Positions 45,300 through 55,967 of a stretch of 64,000 bases of DNA are shown here, piece after piece (the first letter of the stretch is position 1; each line of letters begins with the position of its first letter). This DNA is from Xylona heveae TC161 (Eukaryota > Ascomycota > Xylonomycetes > Xylonales > Xylonaceae), in assembly GCF_001619985.1 (NCBI RefSeq), contig NW_017264195.1, positions 1,364,001 through 1,428,000 on the forward strand. The letters run 5' to 3'. The notes under the pieces are model-generated. The model worked only from the letters and a program-made list of their open reading frames with translations, made no database searches and was not told the DNA's origin. Position numbers and translations under genes: made by a program.

Positions 45300-46514
45300 G
45301 ATTCCTAGAAATTCAATTCTCCTGTTTTCGGGTTCACTTGGTGATGCTTTGGAAAAAAGAGTTTTGCAGCAGCTGCAAATAGAATGACTTGTTATTCTTG
45401 CTCGATTGTCTTTATGTACACCAGGTGCTTTCGAAAGAAAACGTGCTGGTGCTGGTGCAGGCGGCCGACAGGAGAGGTAATAAAGCGGTGCTCGGACGCG
45501 TTATGGGATTTTCTTGCTTGATTTGAAGATGGACGGTGTGCGGGAGAATGTCGAAAACGGAGAGCAAGAAGTGCTGTGACTTTGACTTATGCAAGAGTAA
45601 CAGTGCTGTGGGCCAAGGGAGGTGATGTCGCAAGAGCTGAGCTCCTGAGCCAGAGAGGCAAATGGAGGAGAAAAGAGTGCTGAGGGAGCGTATGAGGATA
45701 GCGGAGGGACAAGGCACGCAGATTCCGCGTGCAAAAAAACAAATTGATGGATTATTGAAAAGATGAGATGAGAGTAGATCAGTGAAGGCGAAGAAAAGGA
45801 TTGTTTTCAGTCTCAACGCCTGTTACACCCAAACCTTGGTTTTCCTTCGCCTGTGAATGCAACCCACGGGATCGATTCGATTGGGAAGGGAAGGGCAAAA
45901 AGAAGGTGGGCAGAAGAAGAGGATGAAGTGGCGACTCGGAACAAGCCCTTCGAAGAATTGAGGGAAGGATCGCAATGGAGGATGCGAGGGATGAGGTTGT
46001 TGAGGATGATGACCTCGCGCGTGTGTGTGAGACGATGATGCTGATGGGCAAGGGAGAGCAGGAGAGGCGAGAGCGAGAGCAAAGGGAGGAGTGAGCAAGC
46101 GCTAATCCAAACAGAGTTTAGGGTATTTCTCACTTAAGTTGAGGGGAAACACGGGGAAAGGACAAGAGGAAAGGGAAGGAACGACGACGAAAGTATTATG
46201 ATAAATCTCTCCTCATCAATGCATATCAAAGTCACTGCTCAGGAAAAATTGTCATTTGAGCACTAATAGTGAAAGAAACGGATACGTCTGAGCATTGTTT
46301 GTTTGACTTGACACCTGAACTGCATCGCTCTAGTCTACCCGTCGTTTCAGAAGCTCCGTGCATTGTAAACTTAGCAGTAGTTATCTATTGTAGCTGTGTA
46401 AAGCCCACCAAAGCTTCACAATAATTCCGTGTCTCAGCGACGACGCGTCTCACTTTGAACAACCCGCTAATGCTGCGACTTTCCGAATCATACCAACGTT
46501 AAAAGAAGGGCAGC
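45300..46514. promoter_or_regulatory. Divergent region, KH protein/CENP-K-like gene
   Basis: 1.2 kb between divergent starts. On the minus strand it is rich in CT and holds several short frames (up to 134 codons) without family features, which suggests a long 5' leader for the KH gene. No other gene recognised. Confidence 0.5.
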
Positions 46515-47662
46515 ATGAACCCTACTATCCCAATTGATCAGATACTTGAAAATCTGCAGAGGTTTGAAAAGCAGACCCAAGTCGAAAGGGCTCGCCATGG
46601 GGACGTGGAGCCAAGTCTTGAAGCTGCTTATGAAGCGCGTCTAGAGCGAATTGTAAAGGAGCTGAGAGACCAAGTGAAAGAGCAAGAGTCTGCGCTAGAA
46701 GAGGTAGGTGATTTCGGCCCGCATCCTTGGAATAGATATCACGAATCTCTAAACGGGATGATTTTATATAGCTTCGAGCGTCTGTTCGAGAACCTGCGGC
46801 ATTGACGCAGCCATCGCCCGACCCAAAAATTCGTCTGAAGCAGTTCCGGACCCTCGCATCGGCCTACACTTCCCTGACTCAAGCAGAGGATGTCCTTCCT
46901 GCAGCTGACTCACCACTTCCTGCTCTTCTAGCGATACGAAATGCGCAGCGCCAGATCGTGGAGACCAAGGAATCAATCCACCTTGTCCACGATGAACTGA
47001 CAAAGGCACGCAAGCGATTGGAACAGGAGGAGTCAGATCTTCGAGATACCCGTTTGATGCACACACATCTCGAGCAGCGGCTTGAAAAGTTGCGAGCCGG
47101 GCAGGAGGAACAGGAGCAGAGGTCCCCTGAAGAGATCTTCGAAGATCTGGTTCAAGAGAAGCAAGCAAAAATAGCAGCCTATGAGAGCGAGACGAAGAGG
47201 CTAGTCAAAGCTTTCAATGACTTTATTGAGAGTCATCTAGCTGCGATGCTCGCTGCTGAGGAGCTGGGTGGTCCTATTGTCGGCGAGCTTGGGGCAGTGG
47301 ACGAGGATATGCTCGCGGCAGGGTTCACTTCCAAAGGCAAAACAAAGAAGTTGAAGACGAAACCAGCGCAAGATTCACTAAGGCAACAGAGAATCGACCA
47401 GATTTGGGGTCGTCAAGATGCAGACGAGGAGGATAACGAAGATGGTCTACGAACAGAAAAGGACGCAGCCGGGGCAGAGATACGAACATTGACTGAAGAT
47501 TTGCTCAACGCCTTGGCCGGATCAAACACATCGCCTTACGTAGAGCTTCCCAGAGATTCGGCCGCTGCTAGATTCCTTGTGCGCTCGAAGATTGCCCAGT
47601 ACCACCCCAAAGACGCTCGAAGGCTACGCCTAATCGATTTTGCAAAAGAGCTTGACGACTGA
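46515..47662 (+). CDS. Coiled-coil protein, probably CENP-K/Sim4-like kinetochore subunit
   Basis: Two exons (46515-46703 and 46772-47662) encode 359 residues. Long coiled coils are visible at about residues 40-65 and 125-210 (ETKESIHLVHDELTKARKRL, EESDLRDTRLMHTHLEQRLE). A central part reads RLVKAFNDFIESHLAAMLAA then EELGGPIVGELG. The C-terminus AAARFLVRSKIAQYHPKDAR and LRLIDFAKELDD is strongly conserved in my memory of fungal CENP-K/Sim4-type proteins, components of the inner kinetochore (CCAN). I considered Fta4 (CENP-U/50) and prefer CENP-K for the coiled-coil layout, but this is family recall and not a search. The 68-nt intron (GTAGGT...TATAG) keeps phase. Confidence 0.75.
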
Positions 47663-47762
47663 ATGACTATACAAACGCTATTTAACCCTGCGATGCAGCA
47701 AACAAGAATGAGAATGCTCATGCAAAACTCCAATCACCCATGCAAATCTGTTTGTACAATGC

Positions 47763-49963
47763 CTAGCATTTCAGCTGGATGCCTTGCCGCAACTCCGCTT
47801 CCCGGACCTCAAACATGACCTGTACGCCAACAAACAACGCCGCGCATGCTGCAACGAAAAACAAAAGGCCTAAATGTGTCAATTCAGATAGCTCAGACAT
47901 GAGAAAAAAGGTGTTTCGAGCAAACCGTACCTGAATAACTTCCAATGATCCCATGCACAAGATCTTTGAGTCCATCTAAGCCGACAGCGAAGCCGACAAG
48001 ATTTGCCGCCATCATCATCAAAATATTGCCGACTGCACCGATGCCGCAAATCACTCGATACATTTCCTTGCGGTTCTGCCATTTCCGCGGTGGGAAAAGG
48101 AAACGGGCCAGGATCTCAGGCAGGATGAAAAGCGTGATCAGCCACCCCCACATCAAAAGTTTGAGGTTGATGTCGTGCCAGAGCGCGACAAAAGTGAAGA
48201 CCACAAGAGAATTAACAATAGTCCGCACCGTTCCCCACGGCCCACGTGTGGCACTACCACCCAATGGGATATAAATGTACCGCACAATCCATTTATTATA
48301 GCTGCGATGCCATGCTCTCCAGAAGGCCAAAGCTGACGGGTTGTTGGACATGCATCGCACCATATTCTCCGGTGGGTCAATGCCATCTACCAAAGCCCAG
48401 AATCGAAAGAACCGCCAAGGTAGCAGGAGCTTGAGCCAAATGATGTGCAGGTTAAAATACCCTAACATGCTCAACTGGAATGGGGTGTAAACTTCCCACG
48501 CCGGCTGCGATTTTGATATGGCGACCGCGTAAATAAAATGGAGCATAAACTCCATCGTCAAAAGAGCGAGAAAGAATCGAATACCATATAGAACAGTCCG
48601 GCTTGTGGTGATGCTCGGTGCTGGATACCTCAATTGCGCAATAAAGTCATTAAACGTCAAGATGGGGCCTGCAAGATAGAGCGGAGAGTAGAGGGTATAT
48701 GCGATGTAGTTGATCCAGCAAAAGTCTTGCGGCTTGGCCGGAATCGCAATGCGGTCTCGTTCAGAGAGATTGCTAGGGTCGAGTTGTTTCTTCTTATAAG
48801 CGTTAATGACATATATACTATCCTCTCGTCGAAAACCATTCTTTGCTGGAAATCATGCTTACCTCAATCGGGCTCCCGCCTTTAAGATCTAGACTCCAAT
48901 AATAGTCTAAGTTGAAACTGATCAAACGCAATACTGTAATATTGAACAAAACCTCCCATCGAGGGATCAGACCACCGTAGCTGTCAAGCCAAGCCCCCCA
49001 GTTATCAGATCGAGCAGGGTCCGCTGGCGACGCAGGAGCAAACCAGGAGACGATATGTGAAAATCTATAGCCCTCACATAGTTCATTGGCGAAAAGAATG
49101 CTTATATTGAATACCCAGGTCGTAACCGGAATATACTCTTTTGGAAGTCGCTTTGCGATGCCGAAATTGATAGCAAGGATGACGAGAACCTTGAATGCGG
49201 AGAATCCGTGTAACGCGCATAAGAATATGCCGGCAAATATAACATCAAATCTGATTCGTTGCTCCAATCTCGCATCGGCCGCAGTCGAGAGGGTTATAGG
49301 ATCAATTCCGTTCTGGCTAGTAGAACCGGGTTCAGCGAGTTTGACGGCATTGGCATTGCCTTTCACGGGATTGAAATAATTATATAGTCGCCGAAGAAAA
49401 GGATGTACTGTGAGAACAATGAGGAGATATGGGACGTTTGAACGAAAACTAGCATATTGTAGATCGGAATTATCCTGGGAAATTGTCGTTAATGCAATTC
49501 TGCACAGAGGCAATGTTCGTAAGCAGCATACCACTTTGCGGCCTAAGATCCAACCAGGGGATAGAAGATGCTTGTATTTCGGATAATTAGGGTCCGATTC
49601 TAATAAGGTATTCAGTAATCTTTATGGGAAAGAAATATAGATAATAGTGGCCTACTTACCCTTCGATACATCGTACGTCACCTTAAACATCATCGGGACC
49701 ACGATAATGAATACAATGTAATAAACGTAAAATTCGGGTGTTCGCCATCTGGAAGGCGATGATCCTTCAGGTATGACTTGCGCTGAAGCATTTCTGCAAA
49801 TTGCGGGCTTCGAGCTATCCTGATCCTGTACATGTCGCGTGAACTCGAGACGTTCGTCGGCATTAAGCGCAGCTATTTTCGAGGGCGTTTTTGAAGAGGT
49901 GGTAAATCTGGTGTCGAGCGTGTCGAGAGAGTACAGCCTCTTTAGAAACAGAAGCCAACTCAT
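47763..49963 (-). CDS. gup1: GUP1, MBOAT-family O-acyltransferase
   Basis: Five exons (49963-49660, 49599-49532, 49474-48863, 48792-47931, 47869-47763) encode 650 residues. Gup1 is an ER multi-pass enzyme that remodels GPI-anchor lipids; it was first named for glycerol uptake. Family landmarks: [20 protein letters not shown] start, [61 protein letters not shown]-type region (here [20 protein letters not shown]) with the Asn, and the MBOAT His in [17 protein letters not shown]. About ten hydrophobic segments. All splices are in phase and canonical. In-frame methionines upstream (50110, 50134, 50167) would add up to 68 residues without a stop; family starts support 49963. It shares a 380-bp promoter region with ARP4. 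Confidence 0.94.
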
Positions 49964-50343
49964 GGTTGCAACTTTGGTCGAACCATATGAACCAAATTTG
50001 TCACAAGTGAACGTGGGGACAACTACTATTTTGGCCGGAGGTTGAAGATCAGGGGAAGCAGGGTCCGACACCCCCCCGGTTATCGCCGCGTAAGAGCTTA
50101 AATTATGCATTTTCACAACTAATCTTTTATGCATCGTTCTGCGTTTATGCTCTCCACCAACCACCATTACTTACCTTGACTTGCAGGTACAGTGGAGCCG
50201 CAACGCCGCCAAGAGCTCGCGATCAAGTTCAAGTTCCATTCTACTAGAGCTCACTTCAACCGATTTCCTGGAGAAGCTCATCTTGAAATTACTTTGATCG
50301 TCCAGGTTTCTTTTCGCCGCGCCGAACGAGCAGCTGTTCAATT
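49964..50343. promoter_or_regulatory. Shared GUP1/ARP4 promoter region
   Basis: A 380-bp region between divergent starts. On the minus strand part of it is open in frame with GUP1. No separate gene recognised. Confidence 0.6.
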
Positions 50344-52189
50344 ATGGCTGCAGCTCAAAGTTCCTCCATCCCTCCCTCCAACGTGGAGTACGGAGGAGGT
50401 ACGTAGTGCACAGGCATATGGATCGCATACCGTTCGATTCGCTGACTTTTGATATTGCAGATGAAATCTCTGCCATCGTCCTTGATCCCGGTTACTCGAG
50501 CATGCGAGCCGGCTTCGCGGGAGAGGATGTACCTAAAGCCGTCGTGCCCTCGGACTATGGTATCCTAGGTTCAGGTTCCGAGGAAAAGTACCTGTTCGGC
50601 GACAACTCGATACACACACCTCTTCCGGGCCTTTCTATCAAAAACCCTATGTCCAAGGATGGCACCGTCGAGGACTGGGACACTGCGACCAAGGTTTGGG
50701 AGCATGCGATCACTTCCCGTCTGACAAGCGGCAAAGCAGGCGATCCCGCGACAAATGGCTTGAACGACCCGAGCAATGAGGATGGAGACGCGAAGATGGA
50801 AACCGCAGACGAAGGAGAGAAGCCGTTGGAGGAGAACCCTCTACTGATGACCGAGACGGGATGGAATCCGGCCAAGTCGAGAGAAAAGGCAATTGAGCTT
50901 GCCATGGAGAATTGGGGCTGCCCTGCCTTTTGGCTCGCTCGGAACGGTGTCCTATCTGCGTATGTTGGACTTTCAGCTGCCTAATATTCTGGGTCAATGC
51001 GCTTACATTCTTAATACAGCTTCGCCGCGGGTCGGGCATCGGCACTCGTTATTGATCTCGGAGCATCCAACGTCTCCGTCACACCTGTCCACGACGGATT
51101 AGTTCTGAAGAAGGGTACGCACCGCCTTAGACTCGAATCTTTTGGAGGGGAAAGATGGTTAACATTATACAGGCGTTACGCGCTCTCCTCTCGCTGGAAA
51201 CTTTGTGTCCGATCAATTGCGCCTCTTATTCTCGAGCTCGCAACCTCAGATCCCCTTGACACCGCACTACCTCGTATCATCCAAGCAGCCTGTGGACGCT
51301 GGCTCACCCGCACAAGCTACCTACAAGACCTTTGCCAACCCGCCCGACGCCAGCTTCCGACGACTTCAAGAAGATCGCGTTCTTACAGAATTCAAAGAAT
51401 CCGTCGTGCAAGTGTGGGGTGGGCCTGGCCGATTGAGCTCCGGCGCACAGGGCACTACCAACGAAGACGTCGTCAAAACATGGCCTGGTCGCCCATTCGA
51501 GATGCCTGATGGATGGAACCAGGTCTTTGGCGCAGAACGGTTCAAGGCCGTCGAGGGCATTTTCGATGCCAAGGCCGCACTCAGTGTATGTTCCTCAAGC
51601 CCAACCCGTCCTTTACATCCCAACATGAAGCAAAATCGAAGAAAAAGGCTAACTGTTTTGTGATTTCTTCCAATTTCCAGGACGCCGACCATCCCGCTCC
51701 TACCCAAAACCAGACCCTCCCGGCCCTGATTCAAGCCTCCCTCAACAATGTCGACGTAGATATCCGACCCCATCTTCTCGGCAACGTCGTCGTCACCGGC
51801 GGCACATCACTCCTCTACGGTCTCACCGACCGTCTCAATAGCGAACTCCAGCAACTCTACCCCGCCGTGCGCGTGCGTATCCAAGCTCCCGGAAATACGT
51901 CCGAGCGACGCTTCGCTTCATGGATCGGCGGTAGTATCGTCGCCAGCTTGGGTACCTTTCACCAGGTATGTCATTTGCCTGTGCCTTCGCCTTTGCTCTT
52001 CTTNNNNNNNNNNNNNNNNNNNNNNNNNNNNNNNNNNNCCCTCCTTTTCCCCCTTCCCTTTCTTTAGCACTCCTTCCATCTCGTCCGAAACCATCTGGAA
52101 TCATACTAACGCAACTCAACTAGATGTGGATATCCAAGAAGGAATACGACGAGCACGGCGCCGGCATCGTCGAAAAGCGGTGCAAGTAG
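50344..52189 (+). CDS. arp4: ARP4, actin-related protein 4
   Basis: Six exons (50344-50398, 50461-50959, 51020-51114, 51173-51585, 51681-51965, 52124-52189) encode 470 residues. Arp4 is a nuclear actin-like subunit of the NuA4, SWR1 and INO80 chromatin complexes. Landmarks: [20 protein letters not shown], the Arp4-type insert (about residues 80-145, acidic), [20 protein letters not shown]-like phosphate loop ([20 protein letters not shown]), [57 protein letters not shown] and [12 protein letters not shown]. All exons join in phase. A 35-base N gap (52004-52038) lies inside the last intron, so the coding sequence is intact. Confidence 0.96.
52004..52038. other. Assembly gap (35 N)
   Basis: Run of N inside the fifth ARP4 intron, flanked by CT-rich sequence that could be hard to sequence. 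The true length is unknown. Confidence 0.99.
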
Positions 52190-53341
52190 TGCCGGATCCC
52201 TTGGAAATTTTGTTCTCTGTTTTCTCTTTATTTCTACTTCTCTTTTCATTGTTTCCATTTTCGTTGTTTCCCTTTCTCTTTTCCTTAGTCTATTCCCCGA
52301 CGCGACCCCAATCCTTCCTCATGTGAAGACTTTTCCCCCCAACAGACTTTTGGTCTTTTCGGATCATAGGAGGGAAAAAAGAAAAAGTTTCTTTTCATTC
52401 ATATCAAAAGAAAAGCGTCGCCTCCAACAGCCCAGCCCAGCCCACGGAACACGGACCAGAGCGAGCTCTTTCTTTTCTTTTCTATACTTCCCAAATCGAT
52501 TGTGGCTTGCGGGCCATGTGTTACACTACAAGGCAGTATAGTTTGGCGTTCTTATCTTGTTGAAAGCGGTTCTGGGAATAAATATCCCCCCTACGATACA
52601 AATTAGACGAAAATCGAATTCGATGTGAGATACTTTTATCTCGTACGAGATAATTGTGCAGTAATGCAGTAATGCAGTAATGCAGTAATGCGGTAATGAA
52701 GTATATAGTATACAGTATACAGTATACAGTGAGGAAAGGAAGCTTATTTGGTTGATTGGCAGATTTGGATCATTATAGAAGTTCTTTGTTATTTTTTACC
52801 GTAGCATCCATCATCTATTCTCGTGTTTTCAATGATTTGAACGCGGTATAGAAAGCGCATGGAATATAAAAAGAGAAATATCAACGGATAAGGGATAAGG
52901 GAAATGGAGACATGTAGAGAAATATGGATCGGGCAAAAAAAGAAAAGAGGAGTTGAAAAAGGATATTTCATTGATATAAGACCTGGGTATCTAGATAGAA
53001 GAGAAGTTGAGGAGGCAATGACCAGATTGCAAGTGGAGTAAATCGTGAGAAAGTGAAGAGGTACTAGTAAAACATGAAGTGGGGGAAGGTAAAAGCCAGA
53101 AAAGGTACGAGATATTGGGGGAAACAATGAACATCAAGAACCAACGGGGAATCATCAAGGTCATGACCAGAGACATAAAATCATAAACAAGAAGTCTTAA
53201 AACACGTGAATGAGAAAAGAGAGGGACAGTGTAGACTCCAGCACCAGCCCCATGACTCCTGTTTGTCCTCTGTCAATTGTAGGGAAGAAAAAAAAAAAAA
53301 GAAAGAAGACAAAAAAATGACAAGAAGCTAGGTCTTTCAGC
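52190..53341. other. Convergent 3' region, ARP4 and RxxS-repeat gene
   Basis: 1.15 kb. CT-rich on the plus strand after ARP4, purine-rich on the plus strand before the minus-strand gene, as expected of two 3' regions. It holds a short tandem (TGCAGTAA units, about 52661-52700, and TATACAG units, 52705-52730). No gene recognised. Confidence 0.6.
52661..52730. repeat. Short tandem repeats (AGTAATGC and ATACAGT units)
   Basis: Four to five units of an 8-9-bp TGCAGTAA type, then three of the TATACAG type. Minisatellite-like and unremarkable. Confidence 0.85.
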
Positions 53342-55967
53342 TTATGCGGCAACTTCAAGCCCGAGCTCAGACTTGCTCTCAGTCTCGGCTTCTTCACCTA
53401 AACTGCTCAGACGCTTCAACTGCGGTGCAGAGGGGTGATGGCGGAGTTTGCCTATTGCAAGGGTGTCAGTCGATGGCTTACACGCTAATATTACTCAGCA
53501 GGATTGTTACTTACGGCGAAAAAGAGACTTGAGACTTGGAACACTTGAGCGGCGTCTAAGGCCATGTTGAGGCGGTATAAATTCAGATAGTTGATGGCAG
53601 TCATTTGCATCCTGCAGCACTGGCGCCGTGGTTGATGACCGAGATGGGCTTGAAGACTGCGCCGGCGTCGGGACTTCTGCCTCAAATGGCAACTCGGGCG
53701 TCTCTTGCTCCAGAATTGTTTCCATCACAGGCTGACTCGACTCGTCGACCACATCCGTTGTGGTGACCGGATGCGAGGCAAGTGGTGAAGGCTGGGGCTC
53801 GTTAGCAGGTGACGTGTCCGTTCGAACAGGTTCTTCTGCGGTCGAGCTCTTGCGCGGAGAAACGTTGGCATTGGAGTCGTGGGAGGATTGCCGTGAAGAT
53901 TTCTCGGGACGGCCTCCTTGTCGTTTCCGTAGGGAGAATCGACGGACTAGCGAGCCTGTTCGAGAGAGAGGAGGTGCAGCTTCAAGGGCCGCCTGCATTA
54001 CTTCCTCGGCCGCTGGCTCTGTTGATAGCCTTGGGAACGGCTCGTTAGGTGTTGAGGTAGGCTCTTGGGGCTTTTCTCCAAAGGCTCCCAAGTCGGGAGG
54101 GGGCAAAGGTAAAGGCGAAGATATTTGCAGTGTCCGCCGTGGACGCTGTCGCCGGGACAAACGCCGCCTTAGATTGGATGCGCCTGATGCTGGCGCTTCC
54201 GAGGCAGGAGTAGAATCCTCTACCGTAGGGCCTGGCTCTCCAGGATGCCCTTCTTCTTGTCCAAGGGACTCCTGAGCTGTCAGTTGCTGCTCCGCATGTC
54301 GTCTTCTGCGAACCGAAAGATGACGAGTGATGGAATTTGACTTTGAAAACGGACGATCAGCCGCGTGAGGAATGACCGAGCCTTGGTTGGTGGATGGATT
54401 TTCTTGCTGAGACGAGGATTCTGGGCGCGAATCCGCTGTGTGGTTGGAGTTGCCAGAAGAGTAAGTAGAGTCTTGTCGTTTCCGAGTTTGACTGTTTCCT
54501 TTGGGTTTGCGCCGCGAGAGCTTGCGAACAATAGAACTTGTCTTTGACATTGGTGGGGTGGAAAGGGGAGGAATCCTGGTGGCTGGGTAATTTGACTCCA
54601 TTTCACGTTGCGGCCGAGTCTGCAAGCAAATATCCGCGGATGCCCTTGACTCCTGAACCACAAAAGCAGACCCCAGTGCAGTTGGCATCTGTTGTTGATC
54701 TTGCTGCTGCCTTTTGCTTGGTCTTGGCCTCTTGCGAAGGGAGAATTTGCGTGCAAGAGAGCCCGCTCGTGCAATCGTCTGGACTGCAGATGTCGGAGCC
54801 TCTCCATTGAGTTTCTCAAACGTATCAACAGCGTTGGAAATTTGCAACTGCTCCGAATTGTCAAAGGATTGCCGCTTATGAGATCCTGCATTCTCCTTGA
54901 AATGAAAATCGAAGCGATCGAACTCAATTGATAGGGATCTTGCCGGTAACGCAGTTGGTGAGAGCGGCGGGGATGGTGGAATGTCAATCATCGATGCTCT
55001 CTGTTGCACCAAAGTAGCATTGGCGCCCGCAGCAAACTAAAATTCATTTATCAGCCTCATCTCATTCAGCTCACACGGGATGCAAGTGCCTTACCCTAGT
55101 CCTCCGGCTCGCATTCCCAGCACGGCGTTGAATTTCCTCCACAAGGCTGCCTAACTGTGACAGCGCTACTGCGAGGGTATTACCCTTCATTTGCAACGAG
55201 CAGAATGCACGATACCATCCATCTGCATTGCCCCGCATTGCCGAGAAGAAATTAGATAATTCACCCTCCGGGTCCTCTGAGACGATATCGTTCTCGTCAA
55301 TCTTATTCAGATAGCCGTTCAGTTCCAAAATCGCGGCTACACCACTCAAAACATCCTTTAAAGCATCAGCCATGGCGCTCGAGGTCCGATTGATGATGTG
55401 GTCAATCATTTCGTTTCCCTCAACAATCGATCGTCGAAATCTGCGGTCTTCGAGCATGGTGTCGAAAACGTCAGAATGTTGGAGGGGCAAGCGAAGGTAT
55501 TCCATCCTTTCTTGGATATCTTTTTGTGCCAGATCAAAGTCATCGAACGTCTTCTCAATAAATGAATCTATCTCGTCCACATGTGTCTGCAAGATTCGAA
55601 AGACTTCTTCATCTGATTTCGCTAACCGCTGGTGGACCAGATGGACGCCAAATGAAATCTGCGCAACAAGTTTCCACAGCGGGTCGAATCGCTCATCTGC
55701 CTTTTTCTGCCATCGACTGGCTCCAGTGGACTCAAACGAATTTTGCCGTAGAAGCCGCTTTCGTTTCGACGCGGCATCGCCAGTTTCTAGACGGGACTGC
55801 GCTTCGGCACATTCAAGAGTTTCCAGCAATGACTCCTCAAAGGCGCCTTGCATGGACGACAATGGGTGTATAGGTGGTTGATCCATAATACCATTACTGT
55901 CTGACGCAGCTGTCATTGCGGATGAGTCAAAACTTGCCAAACTGGCGTGGTGAGCATGAGCTCCCAT
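53342..55967 (-). CDS. Uncharacterised protein with helical N-domain and five basic RxxS motifs
   Basis: Three exons (55967-55095, 55036-53515, 53451-53342) encode 834 residues. I do not recognise a named family. Residues 90-290 look like an all-helical domain (WKLVAQISFGVHLVHQRLAK, IDSFIEKTFDDFDLAQKDIQ, MADALKDVLSGVAAILELNG). The rest is disordered, Ser/Pro/Gln-rich and contains five motifs of the type S-[LI]-x-R-[KR]-[FL]-S-x-R-[KR] at about 383-394, 458-468, 525-537, 578-589 and 652-663. Related basic stretches lie near the C-terminus (SLKSLFRRK; LKRLSS). The motifs fit R-R/K-x-S kinase sites and polybasic membrane-binding patches. Each exon joins in phase; exon 3 gives a sensible C-terminus ending GLEVAA. 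Role unknown. Confidence 0.87.

Noticed and set aside
47881-47930. GUP1 read-through into the last intron as an alternative C-terminus
   Set aside because: The spliced form restores the usual [20 protein letters not shown] membrane segment, so the unspliced frame is not needed.
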